From: Adiantum capillus-veneris
Taxonomy: Eukaryota > Streptophyta > Polypodiopsida > Polypodiales > Pteridaceae
NCBI GenBank assembly: GCA_014529385.2
Contig: CM043944.1
Coordinates: forward strand, 175,228,740 to 175,292,739
Reading direction: 5' to 3'
DNA length: 64,000 nt
The notes beneath the pieces are model-generated. The model saw only the letters and a list, made by a program, of their open reading frames with translations. It was not told the DNA's origin and made no database searches. Positions 48,611 through 61,257 of this stretch are shown here, piece after piece (the first letter of the stretch is position 1; every line of letters starts with the position of its first letter). A program made the translations under genes and the position numbers.

Positions 48611-49844
48611 GAGGGAGAATAAGCATTGGTCTTACAACCAGCAATCAAGAAAGTGACGATCAACAGAATCCAAAATCAAGAATCAGGAGTCAACATCGAC
48701 ATCTACAAAATTGAGAATTGACGTAATTCGAAAATTTTGATCCGACGAATCCAAGGCAGAAGGCGTGCAAGCCAAGGGAAAGAGTGAGTGGGCCTCAATT
48801 GATAGCAAAGACGAACGACAAGATGCAACTCTGGCAAATCTTGGCTATTTTTGAAGGTCTTTATGCTAGATTTCTTGCTCTTGCCTTGGGTTGACTCAGA
48901 ATTCAAAGGTGAATCTCAAAATCATAGGTGGGATTGCACTAAGCTTAGGTTTTTGCAAGCGCTTAAAGGCAAATTAGAATCTTTGAGGCAAATCTCAAAA
49001 AAATTTAAGGGGGGTTGCATCAAATCGAGGTGAGGCACAATACTGTCTCCCAAAATCTCAAAAAACTTACATATGAGAAATTTTAGGGGCAACTTTATTA
49101 TATTTGAATTACACTCAATTCCTCTACTTTATAGGTTTTCTCACCTTCAAATCACAATTCAGATATAATTTCAAAATCTATAGGTGGGATTACATTAAAG
49201 CGATGACTTTTCAATCATTCAACTATACTATGTTTTTTCCAAACATCCTACGCGTAGGATGTCATATGTGTGATTTTGCACTCCAAACTTAATTCTGAAC
49301 ATACCACTGTGATCAACACATCAAGGAGAAGCTGGGGTGAAAATTTCAAGTCATTCTGAGCATATAGACATCCTACGCGTAGGATGTCTCTAGGCCAGAT
49401 TTAGGGTCCAACTATACTTTTGACCATACAGAAGTGTTCACAGAGTCACAGAGATCCCAAATCTTCTTTCAAAATTGAATTTGGACTCATTTTGACCAGT
49501 CTAAGCTGCATTTCACTATTTTGGCCATAACTTTCACAAACGGTATCGGATCGGAAAAGTTTTTATATCAAAACGTAGCCTGAGAGCAGCTCTACAGATC
49601 TTAGAGCAAAACTTGAACTAAATGTATGCCTACGGCAACCGTTTAGTTCGATTTTGAAAAAAACATCGTTTAAGGCCTCAAAATTCATCCGGAAGTCAGG
49701 GGTGTTTGAAAGCGACAATTTGCGAGAATTGTGACGAAACGGTTGCGGTTTTGGACATAGTTTCGACTTTTCCCTAACCAAAGAACTTGAACACTATGGA
49801 CTAAGTCTACTTGAACCAAGCAAAAGCTCTTAAACCCAGAAATC
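48611..49844 (+). other. Leader of Ty3 copy B with two palindromes
   Basis: Untranslated sequence in front of the Gag of copy B. Palindromes at 49243-49262 and 49366-49389, 125 bp apart. The upstream LTR is not resolved; I found no primer-binding site here. Confidence 0.6.
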
Positions 49845-51086
49845 ATGTCTACCCCAGATTCAAACACAGCTTACACAAGCTTGGAGATCGCGACGATAGA
49901 GGAATATCCTTCCACAATGGATCTTCCAAACTTGCAATTGATAAAGACCCATTTTGTTGAGGGAGTTTGGATGATTGGTCATGAGAGTGAAGGACTATAT
50001 AGATACATTGACGACAATGAGGTCAATCTTTATAGGTGCTCAGATCCATACCTAGAAGAGATAACGGATTACAAGCTCTTATATGTCTACACATATGGAG
50101 TCGACTGTCAATGGAGATCTATAGTTGTCGACAAGTATGGACGAGAATACAGAGTTGTAGAAAGGACAAATCCACACACTGTTCTATAAAGAGGTGGATA
50201 TTTGGTCAATGAAGGACCACAAATGCCTCCACCAAACACAAGAATTCCTATAGGAGTTCCAAGAAGAGAGCCACCAAGATTCCCTTCAAGAGCGATAACG
50301 AGAGAAGGATTGGGAGAGTCTCTGGTTAGACTTGTAGACAATCGACGAGTTAGACCATCCCAAGTCCAGAAATGGGTAAATAGAAAATACTCTAGAGATA
50401 AAGATCCGAGAGATCACGTAGCGGCTTTTAGAAGAGTGATTAGAGCAGAGGAAGTTTAAGATTTTGCGACACAGTTTGCAGGATTTGGATTGACTCTAGA
50501 AGATGATGCAGCTACATGGTTCGACTCGGTGGAAAAATGGGATTTTGAGACCCTAGATGACCTGTTTGAGGAGTTTATTGAAGAATTCTCACCAAAAGTC
50601 ATTGCTCACAACACGGTCTCGCAAATCCATAGATTCAAACAGAAAGAGGATGAATCAGTACGCAAAGCATCATTACGGCTCAAGAGATATGTTAAGCTCT
50701 GTTCGAGAGCGGAATTACCTACGCAAGCACGACTGATGTTGATCTTTATCCAGGGAATGAGACATGCGGGCCTTCAGAAGGATTTGCATATGATAAGGAG
50801 GATGACGCTAAACGAGTTGATCAAAGAAGCTCTTTATCTAGTGGATAATTGTGAGACATACAAAGAAAAGGACTTAGAGAGTCAAGGAGATGACACATCC
50901 TCTCAGCACAGTGTTTCACACATAAGTGAGTCCATTGCCAAGCCAACGGCACCTATTGATCAAGAAAAGCTTATCGATGACTTGGTCAAGAGGTTGATTC
51001 CTCTTGTAAGGTTTGATTCGGGAGAGCCGAAGTGGTGTGAAATTGAGAAAATGGACAAACCATACGAGGGAAGAGTGCTATTATAG
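49845..51086 (+). pseudogene. Ty3 copy B: Gag, N-terminal and core part
   Basis: The frame starts with ATG at 49845 and runs to 51084, broken by TAA at 50187 and TAA at 50457. It shows GLYRYID...VVDKYGREY, then RPSQVQKWVNRKY, then the core with ATWFDSVEKW and LYLVDNCE, all matched by copy A. After KWCEIEKM the reading frame shifts by one, so Gag continues from TNHTREECYY in the frame of the next entry. This uninterrupted copy shows what the LINE, the transposon and the solo LTR disrupted in copy A. Confidence 0.88.
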
Positions 51087-53712
51087 CATGGAAAATGCTA
51101 GGGAGAGGTATGTACAACCTTTTCTAGAAGCATCTACTCCACCTAGATACATTACGGGGAATGCGCCAGGAACAATAGGAGTTTTAAGGCCACAGCTTGT
51201 CTTAGGACAACAACCTCCGCTGCCAGGTTCTAGAATGCAGGTAGACATGAGATACATGCCAATGATGAAAGCATCAAATAAACCAACGCCAGTACCGGCT
51301 ACAATGTGGTATAGCAACCAAAGTGAGTACTACCCTTCGGAGCAACAAAATGTGAGAGAAACACATGGAGTGGTGAGGTCGGTACAACCTCCACCTCCTG
51401 GGTTTCAGTCGAAAGAAAGAAGGTATGAAATGGACGAAAGGACATTGCGATTCATTGCAAACAGCGGCTTATCTAGGTCAAAGCTTGCTTATAGCCAAGA
51501 GAAAATGCTAAAAGAATCTCCTCAACCACAGACAGATTGTCACAAAAGTTGTGACAACCACTTGGTCAAACAATGTCCTCATACGGAGATCACTGAAGTA
51601 AATGCCTATTGTCTTGAGTGTGGCATCACTCACTTGATCCCCGATTGCCCGAAAAAACCAAACCAAATCAGGAAAATCATGACAAATGTATCAGGGATTG
51701 TTCAGCTCCCTAGTAGCTCAGAAAATGAAAATGTCGTAACAGTTCAAGTGGTTACGAGAGCACAAGCTCAAAAGAAAGCTGATGAGAATCCAGAGACAAA
51801 GAACACGGAAAGTGACACGAGTCCAAAGATAGATGATGGACCAAAGACAGACGTGCCTAGTCAAAAAACCAAGAGCAAACGAAATAGTTGGAAAGCTAGA
51901 AAGACTAGGATGAAAGCACGTAGGGAACGAGAGCAAAAATCCCTAGCTGAGAAGCTTACCGAAGCTGAGGAGAAGATAAAACAACATGAGGAAAAGGAGG
52001 CACCTTCTCTTACACAGATGGTTAAACCTCTAGAAGAACCATCCACGGATGAGAAACCAAGAAGTGCTAGTTCAGGAGGATCTATGTTGGTAGAGAAGGT
52101 TAATGAGACATTAGATGCCCTCTTGAAAGCCTATGATGCGAGGCTCAAAAACAACCAAACCCAAGAACACAGGTGGATGACATATCCCTATACGGAACTA
52201 GAAAATCAAAGGTTTGAAATGTGCCATAAAATGATTCAAACAGCCCAAGCTTTACTAGAACCACCAATTGCAAAACCTGAGGATGTGAGCCGTGTCATGC
52301 CTACACAAGTAATCCCACCAAACTAGGAACTAAAAGAGCCAGATTCTAGTCATGGCTATAGACCAAAACTCAAAGGCCCAGCATTAGAACCAAGGATAGT
52401 ACTGAATACCACGGATAACTCTTCCAAGGGATTTCACCAAGCTATACCTACGGATTGTAAATAGATAGATGGTCTTGACGAATTGTGCAAACAAGTCAGA
52501 GAGGCCAATGAAGCCGATGACCTAAGAAGGCGAGTAGACAAGACTGGTGATGAACGAGGAGTGTTTTTACCACCAATAGAGGAATTTGAGACTGGATCTC
52601 ACATGAATCTAGACGTGCAATCGTGTTGGGGCGATAAAGGATCTGTACAATCTATGGATAGTCAACCCCATTCGCTAAGAACACTACCGTCCTACATGGG
52701 AGAGTACGAGACCAAGTCAGATGTGGTTGCAGTCCCATCAAAGAGACTGTCTCCCAACAAGGCCATCGATTCAAAGGGGCTAGTAGATATTCTATCTACC
52801 CCAGTCACCTGTACAATAATGTTAGCCGAGTTGCTCATAATAAGACCAAAGATGTGGGCTAATGTGGGTAAATGTCTAGAGAAATGTGGTGTAAAAACCC
52901 CAATGACTCAAATCGCGGAAGGAATCAAAGAGCTTGAAATGCCTCAACTAAATACTAGGCCAGTGCCATTAAACAAGGTAGGCGAGTATTACGAGGGAGA
53001 AGATGGAAACACCACCCTTCCTTTGGAATTCAATGGTATACAAACCATGGCAATCCTTGACAGTGGAGCTGGTGTGGCCATTGCAACCAAAGAGGTTTGG
53101 AAAAAATGGGGAAAACCTGCCTTGAGATCCACACGAATGACCCTACAGCTTGCAGACGGACACAAGGAAAAGCCCCTAGGACTGCTAGAAAAAGTAATTG
53201 TTACTTCTTGTGGCATTGAATATGAACACACTTTTGCTGTTGTTGACTTTGGCAAGAAGAACAACTATGAAATCATCCTGGGAAGACCATTCATGCGACA
53301 ATTGAAAATGGTCCAAGATTGGGGTTATGACCATATATACCTGAGACATATGGAAACCATAACAAAGATAAATTTGAGGGACCATAGCTATAGGGATGTG
53401 ACGAGAACAACGGTTGAGGAGTTTGATTCCGCCACAGTAGCAGGATCAGAACTTCCAGCTTGGTTAGGTAAGCCTAAAGAACTGAGGATGTGTGGAGCTT
53501 CACAATGTGGTAGCTTGAAACGCGAGGAATTTATCCTAGAGCGGGTTATAGAGGATATGGACTATATCCCAGAACCATTTCCTGAAGAAGAGTTAGAGCC
53601 TTTTGGATGGAACACATCTTGGCTACTCTGGATGTGTGCGCCGTGGAGGATGCTCCCACAACAAAGTTTTGTGATGAAAATGGCTATGATGTCGCTCCTT
53701 ATTTTGCAGTGA
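51053..53712 (+). pseudogene. Ty3 copy B: Gag C-terminal part and aspartic protease
   Basis: The frame covers the Pro-rich part (RPQLVLGQQPPLPG, 51.19 kb), degenerate knuckles (CHKSCDNHLVKQC; YCLECGITHLIPDC), a Lys/Glu-rich coiled coil (51.9-52.1 kb), TAG stops at 52324 and 52462, and a complete-looking retropepsin: AILDSGAGVAIAT (53.05 kb) and EIILGRPFMRQL (53.27 kb). The first knuckle has changed spacing and may not bind zinc. Similar to copy A along its whole length. Confidence 0.9.
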
Positions 53713-54779
53713 GTGTAATCCAGGAAAACGAAGAGAACCAGACATCAACAAGCTCTCGAAATAAGAAGCAAACAAAGAAATGTGGAGAATCAAAAGATGA
53801 AGAAGACGACGAGTTCTATGACTCTGTAGAACACTTCGAGCTTCAAGAAGATCAACGACCCACGAATCAATGTCATCGCTACACGAACAAAGTGCATCAA
53901 AAGTGGATTCCAAAGTCCTCGGTGAAGACACAGCCACCACAAGCATCCTCATACATGGCTCCTAATAAGGATGCAAAGACTCAGCTAGGAGGCATACGAC
54001 CAGAGCAACGAGCTAACAATGCTCTAATCAATGGGCTAGACAAGTCCTCCAAGAAACTACCACCCACGAGCAAACAGACAGTAACTTTCCACTACCAGCC
54101 AAAAAATCAAGGGAAAGTACAAGAAGTCAACCTTGCTGAGGATAGTAGCGATAGTGATGAATCTTAAGACATCCCCTATCATCAACTCAAGCCATCACTA
54201 TCACCAACCCCTTCAGCAACAACCATTACAGGTCAAAAGAATACGACAACAAGCCAAAGCCAAAAAGCTCGACAAATCTCGATACCAAAAAGCCAGATCG
54301 GCCAAAAACAGATATGGATCAAGAAGACAAAGATCTCTAATGAAAAATCACAAGATCCAACACCAAAACAAAAACAAGGAAAGCGTGCACGAACAAGTAA
54401 GAATATCACAAAATCGCAAGCTTTCACAACTCAGGTTTGGGCTCCAAAGAAGTTGATTCAAGCACCAAAAAGTCAGGAATTCATTTGGATTCCAAAACAA
54501 CCACAATATCAACTTTCAAAGCCTAAATCCCGTCACCAACCAAGCGTACAAGGTCTGAAGCAAAGACCACTGTCGACTCACACAACAAAAAGGTGGATCC
54601 CAAAGAAGTCTCTTCAAACACAAACGAAGCACGAGCAAGTATGGGTCCCCAAACGAGAGCCAGCAACAAAACAGCCAATAATCGCAAAGAAATGGGTCCC
54701 AAAGAAGAACAACAAAACTGCTGTCAGTGCATCGCCGCTTGAATTCTTACAATTCTTCCTACGATTACAGTACAATTAG
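53607..54779 (+). pseudogene. Ty3 copy B: linker and WIPKK-type tail, no RT or integrase
   Basis: After another frame change, the linker (HILATLDVC...TTKFCDENGYDV, as in copy A) runs to a TAA at 54165 and then continues in the same frame into a basic tail with seven motifs of the type WxPKK (KWIPKS, IWIKKT, VWAPKK, IWIPKQ, RWIPKK, VWVPKR, KWVPKK). The 3.5 kb of RT, RNase H, integrase and second protease found in copy A are absent, with no visible scar. Confidence 0.85.
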
Positions 54780-55300
54780 AAGAGAGCAAGTTGCTTCAAT
54801 CAAGCAACGATACAGGAGCTTCAAAGACCATTATATTGCTTAGAATAGGAAGCCTCGCCAACAAATGCCAATAAGCAAATTGCTTATACCCACATCTTGC
54901 ACAACATAAATCTTTTCCATGCATTGACTGTGTATGCATAATAGGGCTACATTACAAGGCCTGCATAGGCACAACTTTTTGCCCAAGCACAACACATACC
55001 CTTTGCGATACCCTGTTGTAAAGGATGACTCCAAATAGGAAGAGAGGAGGCATTCTGAATGTGGACCTAACATTATGACTATTAGAGGGAAATGTTTTGT
55101 GAGATGCATTAAATTTTTGCGTTTTATTGTGATAATTTTTTGACGAAATTTAGAGTATATGCCCTCATAGTAGTGTTAAAGAGGAGTATGGGAACAAAAT
55201 CCATATATGAGCCCCTAGGGACATGTGTATAATGTACATAGCATTTAGATTTCTATTTGAACGATTTTTCTTTTGTTAAGATTTTTTAAAAGATTTTCTT
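54780..55300 (+). other. 3' untranslated end and probable U3 of Ty3 copy B
   Basis: Matches copy A at 28.2-28.6 kb. A purine run aggaagagaggagg (55038-55051) matches the copy A polypurine tract. Sequence beyond should be LTR; its right end is not resolved. Confidence 0.55.
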
Positions 55301-56400
55301 TGTTTATTATTAAGAAAAAAAATTTAAAAATCCATAATCCACATGAAGAAAAGACTGACGAGAGGCCTGAGCACAACAAAGAGAAGAAGGTACATGGAAA
55401 CGATGAAACTTCACGAAGTATGTCCCAGCAGCCACTACAACAGCCGAAGAACTTGTCACAAGCAGTATCAACATGCAACCGACAAGTCATACAAGTCAGA
55501 GTGAGTAGCTACGCCACAAAATGAGCGAGGTGTTAGTCCCAAAGCTTCAAGTAATATTCTTTGTGGTCTAAGCGTCTTAGCTATTCTAGGTACTGCTCAA
55601 GCTGGAAGAGTTGAGCATATTTAAGTTGTGTCGCTCATGCTGGTATAGGTGAGCAAAAGAGTCAAAGTCTAAGTACTTACGTCTGGTGAAGTGAAGGAGA
55701 AGGCACTCACGTACTGAGCACAGTGAGATACGAGTGGAGAAACTTCTACATCAAAAACCCTTCTTGGAATGGTGGAAGCTATTGAGACATCTTTTGATGT
55801 CACATGTGGTACATTTATTCCTTGAAACACCCATCATCTCCTTCTTTCACATTGCATGCTTTTATTGACAAATTTCTCATATGCATATAGAGTGTCCCAT
55901 AATTGGCACGTGCATCAGGCACTCTTTCCGTGTTTCACCCAAGCACACACCTTTCATGAACATGTACTTCACTTTCAACTACTCAACTCCAATAAGAGCG
56001 TATACCAAAGGCATTTTTTTCCCACCGGGTTTTTCCCTTTGGTCATCCAGGTTTTAGACCCTAATCTAAAGACACCTATCACCATCTTCTTGAACATATT
56101 CCTTCTACATCAACAATAAGGAAATTCTACTCAAATCAATTGACAAATGAATTGGAGCACCAGTTTCAGATCATAGCATACTTCTCCTCAATGGCGAGTC
56201 GAAGAATGGCCTACAATGACAAAGCTGCAGACAACACTCACAACATGATTGCACAGGAACAAAGAAGTCCCCAATGAAGAAGAGCAGACATAAAAGAAAT
56301 CAGAGGATCTCAAAAGATGAATGGTTACGATGATAGACGTCCGCTCTAATGGATCATAGTTCTTGGTGTGGTTCGACAAAGATACAAGCAGTGCAACAGA
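55301..56400. other. No certain gene
   Basis: Short open frames only. A block ttttttcccaccgggtttttcccttt near 56015 resembles the 3' region of plant Copia-type elements, but nothing else supports one. Confidence 0.4.
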
Positions 56401-56412
56401 TGAAGCCAAAAC

Positions 56413-56913
56413 AACAGCAAAGTGTTGACCGCTGGGTCAACATCACAACATAACTCCTTACAAAGTTATCATTGGCTCCAAGATCAGAATGCCAATCACT
56501 CAATTCTACAGATTGTAGAAGTTGTTTCTGAGAATCACAAATACTCCGAATTCACAGATTTGCTAGAGCAAGTGATGGATGGAGCTTTCTCTATCCATGA
56601 TGATAAGAGTCAAGTTAAACGACATTGGGTTCTTTTTGAATTTAGATCTGGCATTAGACCTATAATGACAGAAACAGATGCTGCAGATCGGAGCATGGAT
56701 GTGAAAGACATAAAGTTCGTCATCAATTATGATTTTCCTGAATCATGTGAAGACTATGTACATCGGATTGGACGAACAAGACAAGCTACTGAAAAGGCTA
56801 TAGCCTATACTTTCTTTCCAACAACAAAACGGCAGCAAAGACCACATCGCCATCGACAATCAGGTCATGTCGGGGACGACATGAACGCGGAAGGGGGAAA
56901 TGTTGACCACTAG
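56413..56913 (+). pseudogene. DEAD-box RNA helicase fragment captured in an LTR element
   Basis: An open frame of 163 codons (56422-56913) contains pieces of the helicase C-terminal domain of a DDX5/DBP2-type protein: [21 protein letters not shown], then [50 protein letters not shown] and AYTFF. About 35 residues between MDG and SIH (the motif IV region) are missing and the motif V Arg-Gly is changed, so it is not a working helicase. There are no introns. It starts next to a partial LTR-like start (tgttgaccgctgggtcaaca, 56413) and ends in a purine run that primes the LTR at 56901. Confidence 0.85.
56886..56900 (+). promoter_or_regulatory. Polypurine tract
   Basis: gcggaagggggaaa directly precedes the LTR start TGTTGACC. 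Confidence 0.75.
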
Positions 56914-57856
56914 GTCAACAACACAACATAACTCAAGTTTCGTACCAAAGTCTTATCTTTTGCGAGTTATGAAATGCTGCGGATTATGGCTATAAACATC
57001 ATTTGTAATGAGTAGTTATTCTAGTTTCAGAAGCCGGGGTGCAATGGCACTTCCAGATTGTAAATACAAAGCCATTTGACCCTTTCAACCCCAATTTTGG
57101 TTAAACCTAAGGTAGCCTTAGTATATAAGGTACCTAGGTCATTTTGTAAAAAGACTTTTTTCATAATCAAACTTAGCGCTACCGTCTACTGTGTGTGAGA
57201 GAGAAAGAGAGTGAGTGTGAGCTTCATCCTCCCACTACGCCCGGCTCGCTCAACACATTGGAGATCCGACTGCACCATTGCGGTAGGCTCGAGGAGAGCT
57301 ATGCGACGACGCCAAGCATTCCACGCGAGACGAAGCGCACACGCTGACGCATCTACGAGCTATTTGTGGCCGTAAGTGTATCAAACAATGTCTGTTTTCT
57401 GCGTGCTAGTAGTATATAGAATCGTGGCGACATAAGCTACGCATAGGTACTCATAAATTTCAGTTTCGGGCACTTTCAAAATTCGGCTCTGTCATCCTAT
57501 GCGTTTTCTGCAAATGGGTTTAGGGTGAGGGTTTTGAGTGTAGAAGCTTACGGACAGGTGTATCCTAGTGAGGGGATGGTGTTCCTTAAGTTTCGTACGA
57601 ATCTGGCATGATTATGTGAGTTACCTTTCGTATGTGTGTATGTGGCTAGGTGGTGTAGTTGAGAGCAGTGAGGTTCTTGATTGTGGTTTAGTTGGCCTTC
57701 CTGAGTGTTGTATGTGTAGGATGGTCTCAGCCTGACAAGCTTAAGAGATTTCCTCCGTGTGCCTATCGTGTCATCTGTGTCTTCGATTGACATTATGTTG
57801 ATCTAGGTGGTGTTTGCATGCACTTCATGGGTGTGTGAGTAGCTTCCCGTCCAACA
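56901..57856 (+). mobile_element. LTR, complete (956 bp)
   Basis: Begins TGTTGACCACTAGGTCAACA (itself palindromic) and ends CCCGTCCAACA. Has tatataagg at about 57122 and a GA-rich leader. Related in layout to the LTRs at 34.5 and 37.1 kb. Confidence 0.85.
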
Positions 57857-58729
57857 ACACAACATAACTCAAGTTTCGTACCAAAGTCTTATCTTTTGCG
57901 AGTTATGAAATGCTGCGGATTATGGCTATAAACGTCATTTGTAATGAGTAGTTATTCTAGTTTCAGAAGCCGAGGTGCAATGGCACTTCCAGATTGTAAA
58001 TACAAAGCCATTTGACCCTTTCAACCCCAATTTTGGTTAAACCTAAGGTAGCCTTAGTATATAAGGTACCTAGGTCATTTTGTAAAAAGACTTTTTTCAT
58101 AATCAAACTTGAGCGCTGCCGTCTACTGTGTGTGAGAGAGAAAGAGAGTGAGTGTGAGCTTCATCCTCCCGCTATGCCCGGCTCGCTCAGCACATTGGAG
58201 ATCCGACTGCACCATTGTTGTAGGCTCGAGGAGAGCTACGCGACGACGCCAAGCATTCCATGCGAGACGAAGCGCACACGTCGACACATCTACGAGCTAT
58301 TTGTGGCCGTAAGTGTATCAAACGATGTTTGTTTTCTGCGTGCTAGTAGTCTATAGAATCGTGGCGACATAAGCTACGCATAGGTACTCATAAATTTCAT
58401 TTTTGGGTACTTTCGAAATTCGGCTCTGTCATCCTACGCGTTTTTTGCAGATGGGTTTAGAGTGAGGGTTTTGAGTGTAGAAGCTTACGGACAGGTGTAT
58501 CCCAGTGAGGGGATGGTGTTCCTTAAGTTTCGTATGAATCTGGCATGATTAGGTGAGTTACATTCCGTATGTGTGTATGTGGTTAGGTGGTGTAGTTGAG
58601 AGCAGTGAGGTTCTTGATTGTGGTTTAGTTGGCCTTCCAGAGTGTTGTATGTGTAGGATGGTCTCAGCCTGACAAGCTTAAGAGATTTCCTCTGTGTGCC
58701 TATCGTGTCATCTGTGTCCTCGATTGACA
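57857..58729 (+). mobile_element. Second LTR, head-to-tail, truncated at both ends
   Basis: Repeats the LTR at 56901-57856 with an offset of 936 bp and few differences. It lacks the first 15 bases (the junction falls in the shared caaca) and breaks off at cgattgaca (58729). No internal sequence lies between the two LTRs. Confidence 0.88.
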
Positions 58730-58752
58730 AATAGTAACTGAATGTGTAATCC

Positions 58753-58925
58753 AGTGTAGGACACCTTGCCAAAGTCAAAAGAAACTTCCAAGATAAGATA
58801 GAGTCCTTACCTGTATCCATCCAAACAAGACAACAATTTAGTTAGCCTTGGATGTGCTTTACAGGTATTAATGGACTATACCAGCTGTTATCCATGTCCA
58901 TCTTACAAACTTTTTTTAAAACCTT
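58753..58925. repeat. Dispersed repeat, copy 2
   Basis: Matches 43024-43180 (gatagag...cttac...catcca...aacaagacaacaattt, then gttagccttgga...ttacaggta, then gttatccatgtcc). The LTR breaks off 24 bp before it. Confidence 0.7.
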
Positions 58926-59254
58926 ACAAGCTAAGTCCAAAGTAGAACAAAATATATATTTTCCCTCATTTTCTTAAAAGAATCCCAGAGTTTCTAATCA
59001 AAGAGTACCATTTTTTTTAGAAGGCAATCACCCCTTCCGATCGGATTAATTTTATTTGTGAGTAAATCATTGGCTAAAGGTGATGCTTTTTTGAGTTTGT
59101 ATAAGCATGGATTTCTCTCATATGTACGCTCTATAAGGTGGCATTGAGGTAGGTGAAATAATTACTGAGGGAAGGAGAGAGAAGAAGGATTAGACGGAGA
59201 GAGAAATAAATATTTGTGAAATAGAGATAGGATAGGGGTGTGAGAGTACCGACA

Positions 59255-59255
59255 A

Positions 59256-59308
<53 letters not shown>
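59255..59308. repeat. (GA)n tract
   Basis: About 50 bp of GA in GA-rich sequence. The minus-strand open frame across it is not a gene. Confidence 0.9.
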
Positions 59309-59469
59309 CCCGAGGGTGTGTGAGAGATAGAGAGAGATAAAATACCAAAGTGGAAGCGACAGCCGAGAGAGAAAATCATTTGCACAATAGTCGAATTATC
59401 ATTTGTACAATGATAGGGGCATAATATTCATAGCGCACATATACTCTTGCACAATCCACTAAAGCAGTT

Positions 59470-59640
59470 AGTGGTGGTCACTCATGGCACTATTAGATGC
59501 TTTTCAAGATTTGGGACTACTCGTGGCACTAGCATATGCTTTTTGAGAAGTGGGACCCCTCATGGCACTAACACATGCCTGTGAGACCTTGTGCCACTCA
59601 TCCATCACTATCAGATGCTTTTTGAGACCATGCTGCTTCA
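59470..59640. repeat. Tandem repeat of about 50 bp, four units
   Basis: The unit ctcatggcactaTtagatgctttttgaga... recurs with drift at about 59480, 59521, 59568 and 59610 (gggac, ctcgtggcacta, gctttttgaga). It lies directly before a possible TATA box and a small ORF. Confidence 0.75.
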
Positions 59641-59642
59641 GC

Positions 59643-60015
59643 CTATATAAATGATATAGAGGCAAGTAGCATATGCAACACGAGTGACTCGGAGGTGCCA
59701 ATCAAGAGAGATTTATTTATATTCCTTGTACTTATTACAATGCATGTAGGATATGTAACTACTGGTAATGAGGTCGTTGGTAAAATCCATGATGAGCTGC
59801 ACAAACTCCCCCCCAACGCACCCCTTGAAGAAAAGAAGATGTTCACGCAGACAGAGGGTGACACAAACAAGGCGATCCGGATGTTCAACCACCTTAACCA
59901 CGCTTGCAACACCGGAGACCAGGAACTCAATGATGGCTATGAGACAATGAAAAGTGCTCTAGCCGAGTGGGAGACATGGGGGTACATTGACAGCACTCGG
60001 AGGGTCGCTTTGTAG
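59643..60015 (+). CDS. Small ORF of unknown function
   Basis: The frame is open from 59643; the first in-frame ATG is at 59740 and gives 91 residues (MHVGYVTTGNE... ending STRRVAL). cctatataaatg at 59643 could be a TATA box but then sits only about 95 bp before the ATG. The product is mixed in charge, with KALHNH-like and YETMKSALAEWETW stretches; no signal peptide if it begins at this ATG. No homology recognised. It could equally be a remnant. Confidence 0.35.
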
Positions 60016-60186
60016 GCGGAGATCGACCATTTTCTTGTCCACAAATGCACAATCAACCTGGTGTACCTCTCTGGCTCTAATGTGGTGGAAGATTGAGGCG
60101 AGATTTAAATAATTATGCACTAATTAATATATTTAAATAACTATGCACTAGCACATAATAAATTGTACTAGTTTGATGCAAATTGT

Positions 60187-60194
<8 letters not shown>

Positions 60195-60226
<32 letters not shown>
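60195..60226. repeat. (GT)n tract
   Basis: About 32 bp of GT. Confidence 0.9.
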
Positions 60227-60227
<1 letters not shown>

Positions 60228-60537
60228 AAGTTTGATGTCCTACCTAATATTGTAAACAACTTATTTTAATTATATGATTCTTATTTTAATTATATGATGG
60301 TGTTCTTTGAATTGTAATGATTGATATGAATAGTGGGACGTGAGATCATGTGCACAACATTGTGTTATTCATTGCTTTGTTATTCTTCTATGCCTTGGTG
60401 AGGATAATGTATATGTCAAGGTTTGGGACCGTCCTCTCTCTCTGTCTGCAGAATTGTCAAAATCTTAAAGTGTGCACTCTTCATTCATTGATAAACTAGT
60501 TAAGTTAGTTATGCCCACCTCAAAGCTGATTTGGAGA

Positions 60538-60553
60538 CACTGCTAGAAATCGC
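60538..60553 (+). repeat. Possible CACTA-like transposon end
   Basis: cactgctagaaatcgc resembles the CACTA-type terminus (CACTAC-AGAAA). No partner end is seen within the window. The repeats at 61258-61712 could then be subterminal repeats. Confidence 0.25.
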
Positions 60554-61257
60554 AACCTTTTAGCCCGATTTATGCATGGCATTTTTGTGGTAGACCTTTC
60601 GTACAAAGAGCAATCTTTTCTGGAGTCTAAACATACATATGTCTTTGGTTGAGCTGCTTAATGTAAGGGGGAAAACTACCAATTTTAGAGACACTACCTT
60701 CTTGTGATACCTAGCCATGATAATATTCTTTTTTTTCAGTTTTATCTTATTGTTTATTTCTTCAATTTGGATTGGAACTTAAGAGAAGGGGAATATTTGC
60801 AAAGACAAAGGAAATTCCATGAAAAAAATTGGGCATCTGGATTATTGTTTTTGCTTAGCAAAAAATATACATGTTTTACTTTTCTAGATGGAGGAGATCG
60901 CATGAGCTCATTAAGATTGTATCTTTAGGACTTAATATTATTGAAGTAGTGAGACTTTTATTTGGCCTGGTCTACTAACACACCTTCAAGATCTGTCATA
61001 GCTTAGGGTATTGTTGATATCTTCTAGCTAAAGTGGACCGCCAAATGTAAGTACAAGCTTTCTGAAAGCCATGACGTAATGTACTATAAATTGTGCAAAT
61101 CTATGTGAGTTTTCTATATAATTCAAGAAAAAGATGAGCATGCCTTTAGTATTTACCCTACTTTTAGTAGAATGTCGTTTCTTGTCCATGTAGGTGTTGT
61201 TGCACAATGTTCATACCAAAAAGTAAGGATACACACATAGACTCTTGCAAATAAAAC

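Noticed and set aside
56015-56042. Copia element from the ccaccgggtttttccc block
   Set aside because: No Copia protein or LTR is visible nearby.
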